A stretch of 64,000 nt of DNA. Origin: Hirudinaria manillensis (lineage: Eukaryota > Annelida > Clitellata > Hirudinida > Hirudinidae). Shown in pieces: positions 28,927 to 42,057 of this stretch. The translations under genes and the position numbers were made by a program. Each line of letters opens with the position of its first letter. Position 1 is the first letter of the stretch. The DNA lies in the NCBI GenBank assembly GCA_034509925.1, contig CM067528.1:9278501-9342500 (forward strand), written 5' to 3'. The notes below the pieces were generated by a model. The model worked only from the letters and a program-made list of their open reading frames with translations. It did not search any database and was not told where the DNA came from.

Positions 28927-31517
28927 TCAAACATCTGAATTCACACGTGGAACCACTTGAGATGCAGCAAATGACCGAGGAAATCTTTGGAAACGGATCT
29001 GAAATTCCCCATAAATTTCACGATCGTCGAAAATAATTTTAATCGGTCGAAAAAATCGTTCTGCAAACCTGAGAGCAAACGAAGGCACGGACGCGTCGAA
29101 TACGACGTAAAGTTCCCTCTCGTCTTCGTGGAATGCGTAACATTTGTACGACTCGAGGCAGATGTAGGACGCCAGCACCGCTTGGTTGCCTTCCACGGTC
29201 ACTGGGACGGAGACTCCTGTGGAAGGAGATCTAATGGATGGCGGTGATTTTCCAAAAGCAGTGAAAATATTTTTAAAAAAGGTTAGGATGAGTTGCGAAA
29301 ATAAAAATTATCAAACATGGTCGTGGCTCGTTAAATTAACGATCGGTTATCGAGTGATTATTTTATCGACCTTGTCCTGTATTTTCGACTGGGAATGCTT
29401 TGGTGAACAACTTCCGAGTTTGCTGGTAAAATGCCTTCAGGATTCTTCCATTTTCAAGCTCTGGATAAAGTTTTAAGTGACTTTGTAATTTTGAAGACTC
29501 GTTGACGTATTTTGAAAGCATCGACGTCTGGGACGAGATGAAGGCACTCACTCGGACTCGTGTTGGATTTGTTCACGTCCGTGCAAACGATGCATCGATG
29601 ACTTGAGTTGTTTACGAGTAGGAAGCTCGATTAAAAAAATAATTGTTTTTAAGTGTATTTAAGTGATTTGTTGCCAAATTGTGAGGTGGGCTTGCATTGA
29701 ATTTGTGTTGATTTGAAAAAAAAAGCAAAAAAATATAAAGATTCTTTGTTGAGCATCTCAAGTGCTGCTCAAGAATTAATTTTTGTTTTAAAAACAATGG
29801 ACGGGAGCTGAGATAACGTTTTGATGTTTGTGGCTTCCAGCAACAACAGCAACAGCAATGATGAAGACAACGTAAAGGACAATCGGTCATACCTCACGAT
29901 GTCTCTGTTGATGTCTTTCAGGTGAGGAAGGCTCTTGTTGACCATCCTCGAGAAATCTTGCACGAGATCCAAGTTTCCTTGGCTCATGTTCAAGTTGCCC
30001 TGACTTTCACCTCTTAGACTCCAATAACTTTTTGTCTGCAGCATGAGGAAATCACGATTAATTATTATCAAACAGGCTTTCAAATTCACATAAAAAAAAT
30101 TTTTTCTTTTCAATCGAAGCAATTCGAACCTTGGAAATGATTTCCGAAAGTCTCGGTCTTTCCCCGCAAAGCAAGCAGACGACTCCGTCTCTGACGACCT
30201 TCAGTAGGATCAATCTCAGACCTCTCTGTAGAAATTGAAACGATCCGCTTTCAGATTCATTTTAACCGATCCTCTGTCTACGAAGACTTCGTTGCACTGA
30301 CGTCGGGGCTGCTGTGAGGGAGGTACGCGACGGTTTCGACGACGTTAGGAGACGACGGCGACATTTTCGTGACGACCAGGAATTGCAAGACGACCGAGTC
30401 GACTGACGGCAGGTGCAGGAACTTGGTCGTGGCTGCCGACACAAGACCTCCGATGAAGAAACAGGCGATTGGTGACCCCACGCTCGTTGCAAATCCTTCG
30501 AATTGAACCTGGTGAAGATGTTCGTGTTTATTATTTTGCTTTATTTTGGTGTTTTGAAGCATTGTTGTTTTAAAGGAGGATTTTCAGGTCAATTCATCGT
30601 TTTAAATGTCAAAAAACTTAAGCAGTTACATTTATACATTAGTTGTTATAATTATTATTTTACAATGCAAAATATTGGAATCAAGAAAAACCCAGTTACC
30701 TGAAAAGAGGAAAGATCAGGTGATGAGAGGGAGCTGATAGTCTGTGTCATGACTATTGATATGAGCTGCTGGGGAGTCAATGTCATCAAGCTATCAACCA
30801 GGTGATAACAAATCTACAAATTGTTAAATACAAATGAATTCTTGAATCCTTAACAAAACAAATCAATGGTTACAAATTGACCTGAAGGTCCTTCTTCAAC
30901 TTATCAAAACTAGCATTTTGTTGCAGTCGTTCTGTTCCAAGAAGTAGTATAAAAGAGTTGAAAATGAGATTCAAAATATCTCCATGGAGCCCATCGAATG
31001 ATGAGGCATTTGTCTCCAAAATCAGAGTTAAACTGTGAAAAAAAAACAATTTTTCTAAGCTACAAGTCAAGAAACACTGAAAAAAAATGTAAAGTCACAC
31101 ACAATTCCTCAACAAATTAGATAACTGTAGTGGCATTTATATCAAGTTTCAATTTTTAATAGAGATCTTGACTTATTAACTGTGAAACAAAATTTAACAA
31201 ACAACTTCTCAACCTCTTATTAAAAGTTTTCCAAGAAATGCACGCGTCACCAGCTCTCGTTTGTAGCAACTCAACGCTGTACGAGGAGCAGAATGAATAA
31301 ATTCCATTTAAGGAGGTGACAACAGTATCTGGAGGCTTGGAAATATAATTGTAGTGTTTTTATTAACTACATAACTTGTAATTCCTCCTCAAGATATTTA
31401 ATTACCACATCGAGAAAATGAATTTACCTGATCGACGGATCCTACAGAACGCACAAATAGCGGCAGTCCTGAATCAGTTTTTATGCAAATAACTCGAAAA
31501 TGAACATCCTTAACCAT
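28927..31517 (-). CDS. FUZ: Fuzzy planar cell polarity protein (CPLANE subunit), complete
   Basis: Fuzzy is a longin-type subunit of the CPLANE complex, needed for intraflagellar transport and ciliogenesis. Exons: 31517-31428, 31335-31214, 31032-30882, 30813-30700, 30508-30302, 30225-30130, 30035-29893, 29546-29371, 29216-28927, about 462 residues (vertebrate FUZ about 418). Visible: the N-terminal longin strand FRVICIKTDSGLPLFVRS, SLNGIYSF, ISWKTF, an ILLLGTERLQ...FDKLKKDLQ segment matching the VERLKKDLR block of vertebrates, and AYLPHSSPD for YLPHGSP. The third longin-like part includes RGLRLILLKVVRDGVVCLLC. The acceptor at 29547 (GAGTGAG) is pyrimidine-poor and was chosen by phase. The C-terminal about 40 residues extend beyond vertebrate FUZ and may be mis-ended. 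Confidence 0.85.
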
Positions 31518-31830
31518 TGCAGATTTATAGGAAAATATAAATATTTCTAAAATTTAAATATTTATCCGGTAAAACTCAGAGAGTATGCATATTTCCCTCT
31601 TAGCAACAGATGTTGCCCATCCTCGCACAACTCACATATGGTTTTTTAGATACCAATAAAGTTACTGTTATCTGGATTATTTTTAAATTTTGCAATTTTT
31701 TTTTCATTTTATATCAAAACGAGTTTCTAAATAAACCTTCCTACAAAAAAACCAGTATTCCTCCAGACATTCCAACTTATTTTACATTTCCACGGGTATA
31801 ATACTCAAAACATCTTCACCAATACACCAT

Positions 31831-31836
31831 TTTATT
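31831..31836 (-). terminator. Candidate poly(A) signal of PLA2G15-like A
   Basis: The minus strand reads AATAAA 63 bp after the stop of the first phospholipase paralog and upstream of the FUZ start. The two genes are only 381 bp apart, so the FUZ promoter must lie within or just after this 3' UTR. Confidence 0.4.
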
Positions 31837-31898
31837 ATATGTTGTAATATTTCACCAAAAAAGACACCTAAGATGATTGTCGAAATATCTAAGTTTGT

Positions 31899-33932
31899 TT
31901 ACAGCTGACGAAGAATGTTTTCAACGTAGTCAAGCACCTCCTTGTTTTTAAGAATTTCAACGTGGTGAACTCCATCAAATACTTTCACAGAAGTGTTGGG
32001 CCAATCCTTGCAGACTTCAAGACTTCTCTTGTTTACAGTGCCATCGCCTCCACCATAAATGGGTACTGGCTGATTGTCGTACCAATTGACTGACCCTGAG
32101 GGGTAGAGAAACCGCTTTGGTGTTTCATAAGGTGTCACTAGTCCATATAAGCAAAATGTCCTTACACCAGGAGGGTCTGAAAGCTTATTTGTGAAAAAAT
32201 CAACAAATGTATAGTTTAATTTATTGCAAAATAGTTCATCAGTGGTTAAAGAAATAAGTAATGGTCAGTAAAATAGCCCTTTTATTTTATAATTCTTTGT
32301 AAGATAAACTAAAGAGTAACCCATTGTAACATATTGATCAAAGTGAAAAAAAACAAATTGACAAATCTCAACTTTCAGGAGATCTTCTGTGTTCTTTCTC
32401 AGGAGGATTCCACTCTCAAAGTTGACATCCCTGAAGAAGTCGTCGTAGTCATTGACCGTGTACTTCCTCTTCCTAGTTTTGACCAGAACCTCGTCGCTTT
32501 TCCACTGGCTTTTGCTCGGCATCAGCCAAGCATTACTGGAAAGGGACTGCTGGAGAGGACGGGCTATCAGAGGATTGAAGATCAGCCTTGATAAGCCTAT
32601 GGAGTCACCTTGAAGGGTGCAAGTCAATTATGATGATGATTCTTACTATTATTGTTTTCAAAAATAATGTTAAAGAATTTTAACCAAATTATTCAATGAT
32701 TGATTTTTCAATATTGGATGTTGGTCTTTGAGTTACATTGTCTGGCACCATGTTTACAAAAAAAAATAACATATTAATATTATATTATATAATATTATAT
32801 TATTAACAATAAAATAAAACTTATGATATAATAAGCACTTTTTCTTTATAAGAAGCATAAATATAAACATAAATATAACATACTCGATATAATAACCATG
32901 TAATAATTGTTACGTTAAATATGAAAGTGATATTTAAAATTATTGATATTATTTTAGGGTGACAGCGAATGAAATAAAAATAAACAATTTAATAATCATA
33001 TATGATTTAAAAATATAACTAAAGTGTTCCATACAATACTATTATCCATAAAGATATTTTATTATTTATATTAAGAAACATTTTAACGTATAAAATAATA
33101 ATAATAAGCAACATTGTTACATAATAAAGATATCTTTAACTAGAAATATTATTATTATTATTATTTATTATTATTATTATTATTATCTTATTTAATTAAT
33201 TATAGACAATAACCGGATGCTATGAGCCTCAGAGATTTGACTGATCCAGCCCACGGAGCTGCCAAAGAGATGAAACCAGAGACGTACTTTTCCTTCCACT
33301 CTGAGCTTTTCCGGTTCAAAAAGTGGAGGAGGTAGTTGCTTCCCATGCTGTGTCCAACGACTACGACCCTGGAATTGTTGTTGTTGTTGTAGGTTTCCTC
33401 GATCAAAGAGCCCAATGCATCCAGATAGTCTTGCATTTCGTCTGCCCGATGATTGATGATGATGATGATGATGGTTATGGAAAAAATGATTAACATAACA
33501 TTGAGCTGACTGCTCATTTACTTTTAGTCGTTCAGTTATTTCGTAATAGTTTTTAATTAGTTGTTAATGCCGGAACATCATTGCCGTTCCTAGACATTCT
33601 CGGAACAGGAATGGAGAATCGAGTTGAATTTACTTGGAGCCTTTCTGAAGTCGTAAGGGGCTCCCCTGAGGGTCACTCCTTTGGTGTACCCCATCCTCAC
33701 CAGTCTTTCAACCATCTGTCTGTAGTATTGCAGACCGCTGACTGGAAAATCGATAAGAAATCAATTAAATATGATTTTAATTTTAAAATAATTTTAATGT
33801 TTTTATTTTATTTTATTTTTTGAGCAAAACGATATCTTTTGATGTCATCGGTTCTCTCGGCTTATAAATTAATAGTTAATAATACATTAATTTTATTGTT
33901 ATTATTATCACATTTATTAACAACAACAACGG

Positions 33933-33986
<54 letters not shown>

Positions 33987-35271
33987 CTATAACAATTTTG
34001 GAATTAATCATTCGATTGCAGACAAGATAAATAAATAAATAAGTAAATAAAATCTTATCAATCAAGTAAATCAATCGAGTTCAATCACGCTCAATCGGGT
34101 GGAACGGATCCAAGACTTCCATGGTTTCAGTGTCTCCAAAACCTGGAACTCTGATGTTGACGCCTGCACGGTTGGAGGTCCTTCCGTCGGTTTTGTTGAT
34201 CGTCAGTCTGCAATGAGGTGGTGATGATGATGATGATGATGTGATGTGGATGACGACGACGACGACGATGCTTTAGCTGCCGTGAATTTAACGTCGTCAT
34301 GGAATAACCTTCTGCTGAGAAGATGAAATGATTGAAACGATATTGACAAGAGATGATGGAACAATCGATCAATCAACCAACCAATCGTTCAATCGTGCGA
34401 TTGACCAACCTCATGTTTTCAACCATGCAGTACCCGACATGCAACTGGAAGAGACTGACCCATATCGAGTACCAATCCGAATGCTTGGAACAGAAAAGGT
34501 GATCGGAGTTTTCCTTGTTCAACCTGGCTTCCAACTGACTTCCTCCCAATCCAGGAACTTGGAAATGAAGATTTCAAAGCTTACGTTGGTTACGGAGAAG
34601 GTGTAATAATTACGTTTACATGTTTATAATTTATTTACAATTAATTTAGAATTGCTTATTACAATTTATTGATATATTCGTATTTATAAGAATGTAACCA
34701 GTTAGAAAAAAAAATCAATAAATCGATTGCGAAACATTAAACGATATTTTTTAATCAATTGTAATTAATTCAAAAAAATCAATTTTTAGTTGTAATATTT
34801 TTTTTTATATAATTTTGCTTATATTGGAAATGGCGAGAGATTAGAGAATTAATTTTGTTATTATTATAATTTATTATTATTTCATAATATAATAATTTAT
34901 TATTACTATTTCGTAATTTAATAATTTATAATATTTTAATTAAATTATGCAAATTGAATTTAATAGGCAATTTAAAATACACTTGAAAATACCAAAAGGA
35001 AATTTTTTACTAATTAAAATAATTAGGTGTTAAACTCTTAACGAACAAATTAGTCACAAGCGACAACGATAAGCACCGACAACAATACAACAATATATAT
35101 ACAACGATAGCAACAACAACAATATATATACAACGATAGCAACAACAACAATACAACAATCTCAAACGATAGCAACAACAACTCACCAAGAATCACCGGA
35201 TTAAGGGCTCCAAATGTTGCCTTGGAAAAGGCCAGGCCCAAAAACAGGGCGTAAATGTCCGGGAACTTCAT
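31899..35271 (-). CDS. PLA2G15: Lysosomal phospholipase A2 / LCAT-family paralog A
   Basis: Secretory alpha/beta hydrolase of the LCAT/PLA2G15 family, hydrolysing or transacylating phospholipids in the lysosome. Exons: 35271-35187, 34557-34410, 34207-34089, 33741-33634, 33441-33214, 32608-32373, 32183-31899, giving 402 residues (PLA2G15 is 412). N-terminal signal peptide (MKFPDIYALFLGLAFS), then the family start NPVILV-PGLGGSQLEARLNK. Catalytic Ser in VVGHSMGS; Asp in GGGDGTVNKRS; His in GVHHVEIL. RGAPYDFRKAPS is the lid-region motif. Poly-Asn TYNNNNNSR precedes the nucleophile strand. It lies tail-to-head with paralog B. The acceptor for the last exon (AATAAG at 32184) is A-rich and set by phase. 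Confidence 0.93.
33937..33984. repeat. (AAT)n microsatellite, paralog A intron
   Basis: About 16 AAT units between exons 3 and 4 of paralog A. The poly-Asn and poly-Leu frames here are artefacts. Confidence 0.9.
35085..35172. repeat. Tandem repeat, about 30 bp, ACAACAATATATATACAACG type
   Basis: Three imperfect copies of ACAACAATATATATACAACG + ATAGCAACA in the first intron of paralog A, 15 bp from the donor of exon 1. Confidence 0.8.
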
Positions 35272-35835
35272 TTTAATGAGCAGACGACTTTTGCAGAATC
35301 GTTTGGATTGAAAAACTCAATCAACCTCTGATTGAAGTAAAAACCTTTTAAAGGTATTAGAACATAATTTTATTATTTGCCAATTTCAGGTATTTAATTC
35401 ACTTTCAATATATTATAAGTTATAATTAATGTGACATGAATAAAACTAAATTATAAACATTATACAAATATTTCACCTCGCCTCAAAAACCAGATGAGTT
35501 CTGAAAGGCCCGTCAGAAATTGTGTTTAGCTTTCCGTGCACAAAGGGTTTCAATTTTTGCGTTGTGCTTGTGTGGCGTGCAAGCCGCTAAGCGGTTCCGA
35601 TTGAAACTGATTGAAGTTGCTCTCAATTGAAGAGAGATTTTATTCGAAAAGTACAAAAAATATATATGAAAAGTTGGGCAAACTAATCATCCGAAAATCG
35701 AAAGAAAAAAAATTGTAAGAAATTGTTCAATTCTTTCTGAAAACACTTCATTTCGACGTAAAAACTCTCCACTTTCAAAGTCTCATATGTACAAAGTCAT
35801 CGAACCGGTTATCCATTCAGCTATTATTTACAAAT

Positions 35836-37958
35836 TTACAATTTCTGGAGAACGTCCACAATGTATTCGATGGCGTCCTTGTCTTTGACCGTGTCCAAGT
35901 GGACGACGTTTGGCAGGATTTTGACGGTCGTGTCAGGCCAGTCCTTGCAGACTTCGAGGCTTCTCTTGTTGACGGTTTCATCTCCTGCCTCGTACAGGGT
36001 CTCGGACGGCTGGAAATCGTTCCAGTTGGTTCTGTCCGAGTCGTAGATGTATGTGGCAGGGGTGCTGTTCTCTCGCAGACCGTACAAACAGTGGGTTCTA
36101 ACTCCCGGACCTGAGGAAATCTGCGAAAGAAGAAATGGACCTCTGAACATGCACGTTGTATTGTACCGTAAAGAAAATAATTATTAAATTGGTAATATAT
36201 ATATATAATTAGTAAAATATAAGTTCCACTTAAGCGTTATTGCAATATAAAATGAGTTTAAAATGAAATTAAAGACACACACACAAAAGACGGACAGAAT
36301 TCAAAGTTTCCCTTACATCCATAAGATTCACCGTATTCTTCCTGACCAATCGTCCCCTCAAGAAGTTGATGTCGTAGAAGAAGTCGTGGTAGTCGGCCAC
36401 GGTGTAGTTCCTGAATTTGTTCCTCACCAGGACCTCACGGTCGTCCCAGACCCCGTCATAGGGCATCAACCAGGTAGTACTGGGCATCGTCTGCTGGAGA
36501 TGGCGAAAGTTCAACGGCCTCGCTATTACCCTCGGCAGTCCCAACGAATCGCCTGCAATGAATTCAATCGCTTGTCGGTATACTTAATCGATAGATGAAT
36601 AATCAAACATTCCAGCCATGAATAATTAATTGGTTCATGTTGTTGTTAATAATATTCTTCCTGATATTAGTTTAGTTTATGAATGTGTAATCAATGATTA
36701 TTTAACCAATCAACGAGTAACATATGAATAATTAATTAGACAAAGTTATTCACATCCCAATAATATTGCTATGTTGTTGTTATCATTACCTGATGCCAGC
36801 AGCCTCAAGGCCTTGACGGCTCCGGCCCATGGTGACGCAAGGGAGATGAAGGTGGAAATGTACTTATCCTTCCATTCCTGGGATTTGTTTTGGAGCAGGT
36901 AGAGCGCCATTTTGCCGCCCAAACTGTGAGCAACGATTGCCACTCGAGTGTTGTTGTTGATTCTGTAGGTATCCTCGATCAGCCTCCCGAGTTTCTCAAA
37001 GTACTCCGTCAGTTCGTCTGTTGGAAAGAAAGGAAAAGAAGGTGTGGTCTGAACTCTGAACTTTTAACTTTTCGGGGTAGTACTTATTAAACTATGATTA
37101 CAATTAATTCCATATTAATGCAAGCAATTGTTATAATTATCATTGTTATTATTGTAATTCTTCTTACTTGGAGCCTTCCTAAAGTCGTATGGGGCTCCTC
37201 GAACTGAGACCCCCCTGGTGTATCCAAGCTCCACCAGTCTGTCAACCAGGTGGACGTAATAGGCAAAAACTTGTGCTGTTGATTCAGAAAAAACAACGAC
37301 AATATTAAAAAATAAATAAATAACAATATTATTAAATAATATGTCTTTTTAACTTATTGAAACCATTGAACTCTTAAAATGAGCCTCTAATTAAAAATTA
37401 AATTTTTGTTTCTATACCGATAAGGGTGCAGTGCTTTCTCCAAAAAGAAATCATCCATCCCTATCCCTTGCCTATCCCTATCATTTCATAGCCCCCTGAG
37501 TCGATCGATCCTCACCCCTGAATGGATGGACGGGATCCAACCACTCGATTGAGAAGGTGCTGCCGAAGCCAGGTATCCTAGTTTCAACGCCCTCTTGATT
37601 TGAAGTCGTTCCGTCATGTTTGTTGACGATCAGTCTGGAATCATTGCAATCATTATCATCATGTTGATGGTCAATTATTGAATGTAATCGTTTTCATTAA
37701 ACATCACTGATTAGCTTAATTAAGCTCAATTATTTTTTTAATAATTAATAATAATAATAATGTAATTAATAATATTAATACGAAGTAATACCTTAAATTG
37801 TCAACCATGCACTCAGGAAACAGGAGTTCGGTCACGCTGAGCCACGAGTTGAACCAATCTGAATTTCTCCAACACAAGGGATTGGCCCTGTGCTTCCTGT
37901 GCAGTTTGGCATCGATTTGACTTCCACCCAATCCTGGAACTGTTTAAAAAATAGTAAT

Positions 37959-37995
<37 letters not shown>

Positions 37996-38521
37996 TTTGA
38001 ATGATGGATGATTTTACCGACACAAGTCTTTAATGCAAAGATGAGTCATAAAAATATATATAAGCCTACTAACCACTTAAGGCCTACTATTTATAATTAA
38101 TTATATAGACGAATTTTGACACAATTATGTTAATCAGCATAAATTATGATAATTAGCCCTGATCACGTGCGCTAATTAGTGAATTTAAGTCTGAATTTAT
38201 AATTTTAAAAAATTGTATGGAATATATATAAAAACAAAACGACAAAACTGTCAACAACAATAACCACAATAAATAGATTGCAAAATAATATTTTAAAAAA
38301 ACATTTATGAACGGATTTAAAAGCAATTTTAAAATTGAAAACCGAATAATTCCTGAAATTGAATAAAGATTAATTTCCTTCTTATACAACAACAAAGAGA
38401 ACCACAACTCACTCAGAATGACAGGATTTATTGCCTCCGCTGTCAGGCAACAGACCAAGAGAAAGGCCAAGGACTGCAAGGATCGAGAAGCCATCATCTT
38501 CTGCTGGTCTTCTGTTGTCAA
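35836..38521 (-). CDS. PLA2G15: Lysosomal phospholipase A2 / LCAT-family paralog B
   Basis: Second copy of the family. Exons: 38521-38413, 37939-37792, 37634-37516, 37275-37168, 37017-36790, 36552-36317, 36120-35836, giving 410 residues. Exons 2-7 have exactly the lengths of paralogs A and C (148, 119, 108, 228, 236, 285). A Met at codon 10 (MASRSLQSLAFLLVCCLTAEA) gives a cleaner signal peptide than the upstream Met and may be the real start. Catalytic Ser in IVAHSLGG, the A-H-S-x-G form also used by vertebrate PLA2G15; Asp in AGDETVNKRS; His in VVHLDTV. The interfacial region CWRNSDWFNSW is conserved. Its 5' end faces paralog C. Confidence 0.93.
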
Positions 38522-39355
38522 GAAAAGTTTATATAGGATGTCACGGTTCTTTGATTAGCATCATTTACCTCGTTGCATACTTGATATCACCTCATGGGTG
38601 GATATCGTACCAGTGAGTGATGATAATACCACAAGTATACTCTACGGTACTGAACTACGGGCGTATATTTTTAACGTTACTTTACCTTGGTGTATTAAGA
38701 ATAATGACTGAATAGACATCTGTAACTGGAAAATGGATTGCTCAATTTGGCGCTTTATACTTGCTGGGGTAAAAGAGATATAAATTATGTCCTAATTTAT
38801 CTGATTTAAAATATTATATTTTGAATTTATAGTTATCATATTTTAATAATAACCAAGTGAACGTTTTGCAGTTCTTCTACATGGATGACGTCACGACTGA
38901 TTTGCATAATCGAGGTACATTATAATAATTAATGAAAAGCACACACAAACATTTCGGCGACTTTATTAATGTCTGTGGACGATCTGGCGATAATTGGGGA
39001 TTCTTCTGTTGTTTGAGAAGCTGGGGTAAGTATGGGTCACATACCTGACGGTATTTGGGGTGCAGCAGAAGAAATATTGGACTTGTTTTAAATTCAGTTT
39101 TAGTTTCTTGTAGAATTTATTCATCATTCATCAACTTGAAACTCTTTCTAAAGAGAAATAAATAAATAAATTGATGAAATCGAATTCACCTTTCATTCAG
39201 AAATGTCACAGGAGAGACGGGGACGACAGGGTATTTAAAAGTTGATCGAAATCGTTAAACCAAATAAACTTGAAAGGTAGCAACTACGCTGTTTCCGCTG
39301 AATTGAAATTTAAACTAATTTTGAAATTTTATTATTAACAGAAAGAAATGAGAGA
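38522..39355. promoter_or_regulatory. Divergent promoter region between paralogs B and C
   Basis: 834 bp separate the start codons of B (minus) and C (plus). No coding sequence is recognised. Both promoters must lie here, so shared control is possible but unproven. Confidence 0.5.
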
Positions 39356-41582
39356 ATGTATGTCTTGTATGTCGTTTGTGCATTTAAGATACTGTTAATA
39401 GTTTTCAATTTGTCGTCAGACTGCGCATTCAATCCTGTCATACTGGGTACGCTTTTTGAATTATTGATCTTTGATCTCTACTTCTCTAATTTAAAGCGCA
39501 CATTAACTGTAATAAAATACATTTAGTAAAAACATAATAATGTAACAATCTGTACTTGCAATCAGAGTAAAAGAAATAATTTTCATACTTTCAAGTACCA
39601 GGTCTAGGAGCGAACCAATTGGAAGCGAGATTGAACAAAACCCGTTCCAAGCACTTTTGGTGCTGGAAGCATTCAGATTGGTATACAATCTGGGTCGGTG
39701 TATTGCAGGCTCCATTCTATGGCTGCTTGGCAGACAACTTAATGTTAGTTCATGGAATTAATTCTTTTTTATCGTCGCTTGCGTTGAAAACGTGTGGTGT
39801 TCTCACTCGTCATTCGTGGCAAATTACGTATGGAAATGCAGACTGAGCATCGATGAAACCGACGGAACGACTTACAACCAGGAGGGAGTCGAAATTCGCG
39901 TCCCCGGCTTCGGTGAGACGAGCACAGTGGAATGGATGAACCCCCTCCATCCTTTCAGAAGTAAAAACTACCTTTCGCCTACTGAACTCGAAACCATTTA
40001 CGGGATTGTAAAGACGCCACAACCACGGATTATTTCAATTCTGAGGAGTAACTGACGTTGACAGAAAATGCTATTAGCAAATTGTTTTGGATGTTATGAA
40101 AAGTATGCGAACGGCAATTTCTCTGGAATGAACCAAATCGACTTTCTTAATGTTATTCGTCATGATTTGTTTACAGATTTTGGAATAATATTTAATTTGT
40201 TATCGATACTCTGATAAAATACATTCCGAATTTTACTCAAAATAATTCAGAAAGTTATCTGGGTTATTACGTGGATTTGGTGGACAGACTGGTAGGCTTG
40301 GGTTACGCGAGGAATGTTTCCATACGAGGAGCCCCTTACGACTTCAGGAAGGCTCCAAGTAAAGCTAATTAAGTCTTTGTTAATAATAATTTCTTATTAA
40401 CCAATAAATAATACAAGTCGTTCAATTTCATGATCGAACTTTAAGTTTAAATTTCAAAGATCGAAATCTTTTCCAAAGACGAACTGTCCGATTACATGAT
40501 CCGCCTCAGAGAGCTGATCGAAGAGACGTACAAAATCAACAACAACACTCGTGTTGTCATCGTTGGGCACAGCATGGGTGGCAACATGATCCTGTACTTC
40601 CTCCAAAACCAGCCGCAAAGCTGGAAAGACAAATTCGTCTCGGCTTTGATTTCAGTTTCTGCCCCTTTTGGAGGCTGCGTAAAAGTTCTGAAGATGATAG
40701 TTTCAGGTTATGAATACAATTTAAGTGCATTCGACTCTTCGGTTTTGTCGTTTGTTGTTGTTTTACTTTGCACTGCAACTTGACATAAATTGTTAAGTAT
40801 CTTCGTCTGTGTAGGGGATTCATTAGGGCTCCCCAGAGTCCTTGTTGACCCCAGGCTGACCCGATCGATCGAGAGGTCTTTGGTCAGTATCGTTTGGACG
40901 ATGCCCAAAAAAGATTATTGGAAAAACGACGAGCCCCTGATTATCAGTCGGTTTAGAAATTATACCGTCAACGATTACGAAGATTTGTTCAGGGATCTCC
41001 ACTTTGAGGAAGGAATCTTGTTGCTCAGAAATACCGAGAGGCTTGTGAATGTAGGCGAATGAATGCAATTTTTTGGTCACGTGTTTGTTTTTATTAATTA
41101 ATAGATAATATGCTCCGTATTATCGGATTTGTAAATTGCCTATTTCGAAAAGTCGACTTTAATCTATGCAAATTTGAAATTTTATCAAAAATTGTGCCTT
41201 AAGCTCTATAGTTTATTTGTTTTAAAGTCACAACGCACAAAATCCCACACCAAACATTATTAATATAACGGCTGGTAATCATTTTTTCCAACTCCAGACT
41301 TCACTTGATCCTGGGGTCAGGAGTTTCTGCCTGTACAGCCTCAACCACGAAACCACACCTTCCTCTTACGTGTACCACTCCAACGGGCCTAAATGGTACG
41401 ACGAACAGCCCGGCATAATCTACGGTCCTGGGGACGATACGGTCAGCAAGAGAAGTCTGGAGGTGTGCAAGTTCTGGCCTAATACGTCTGTCATCCAGTT
41501 TTCTGGCTCCAGTCACAGAGACACAGTCTCGGATGTCAGAGTGATTGAAGCGATAGTCGACATCCTCAGAAACATTCCTTGA
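39356..41582 (+). CDS. PLA2G15: Lysosomal phospholipase A2 / LCAT-family paralog C
   Basis: Third copy, on the opposite strand. Exons: 39356-39446, 39596-39743, 39842-39960, 40251-40358, 40479-40706, 40815-41050, 41298-41582, giving 404 residues. A hydrophobic N-terminus (VLYVVCAFKILLIVFNL) serves as signal peptide. Then FNPVILV-PGLGANQLEARLNK, HFWCWKHSDWY and RIPGFG-like VPGFGETS; catalytic Ser in IVGHSMGG, Asp in GPGDDTVSKRS, His in GSSHRDTV; lid-region RGAPYDFRKAPS. Introns are shorter than in A and B. The start ATG lies 8 bases downstream of an out-of-frame ATG (39348). Confidence 0.93.
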
Positions 41583-41981
41583 CTTTTGTAAACACGAATG
41601 TGTCAGTCGATCTTGAAACGTTCTCGGAAGCGGTGGAAGGCTTAGACGAATTTAGACTTGTGAGAATCATCATTGATTTTGGGCTAGTTTAAACATGCTT
41701 TTTACATGATTCCTAAAGTCTTCAAGACAACTTCTACCGCGTGCCATACAACAACAACATGTCCACAAGAAATATTGCGCTAGAAAAATTCTGAAGAATG
41801 TATTTCAAGGTCACTACAATGCAGACAACACAGATAACAGATTTTTAAAAAAATGTAACAATTTACAGCACGAAGGCCAATCGTTTAATTGAAAACAAAA
41901 TGAATCAATGAATTCAAAATACAAATTCTGAGTAAAACTCATTCATTTGGAACGACAATTTAACACGAATTATTTAATATA

Positions 41982-41987
41982 AATAAA
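41982..41987 (+). terminator. Candidate poly(A) signal of paralog C
   Basis: AATAAA about 400 bp after the stop codon of paralog C, near the convergent end of the testin-like gene. A candidate by motif only. Confidence 0.3.
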
Positions 41988-42057
41988 ACAAGCTATATTA
42001 ATAATCGTTAACGACTTGTTACAATTACATAAATTCATAAATTCTTCATAACCGGAT

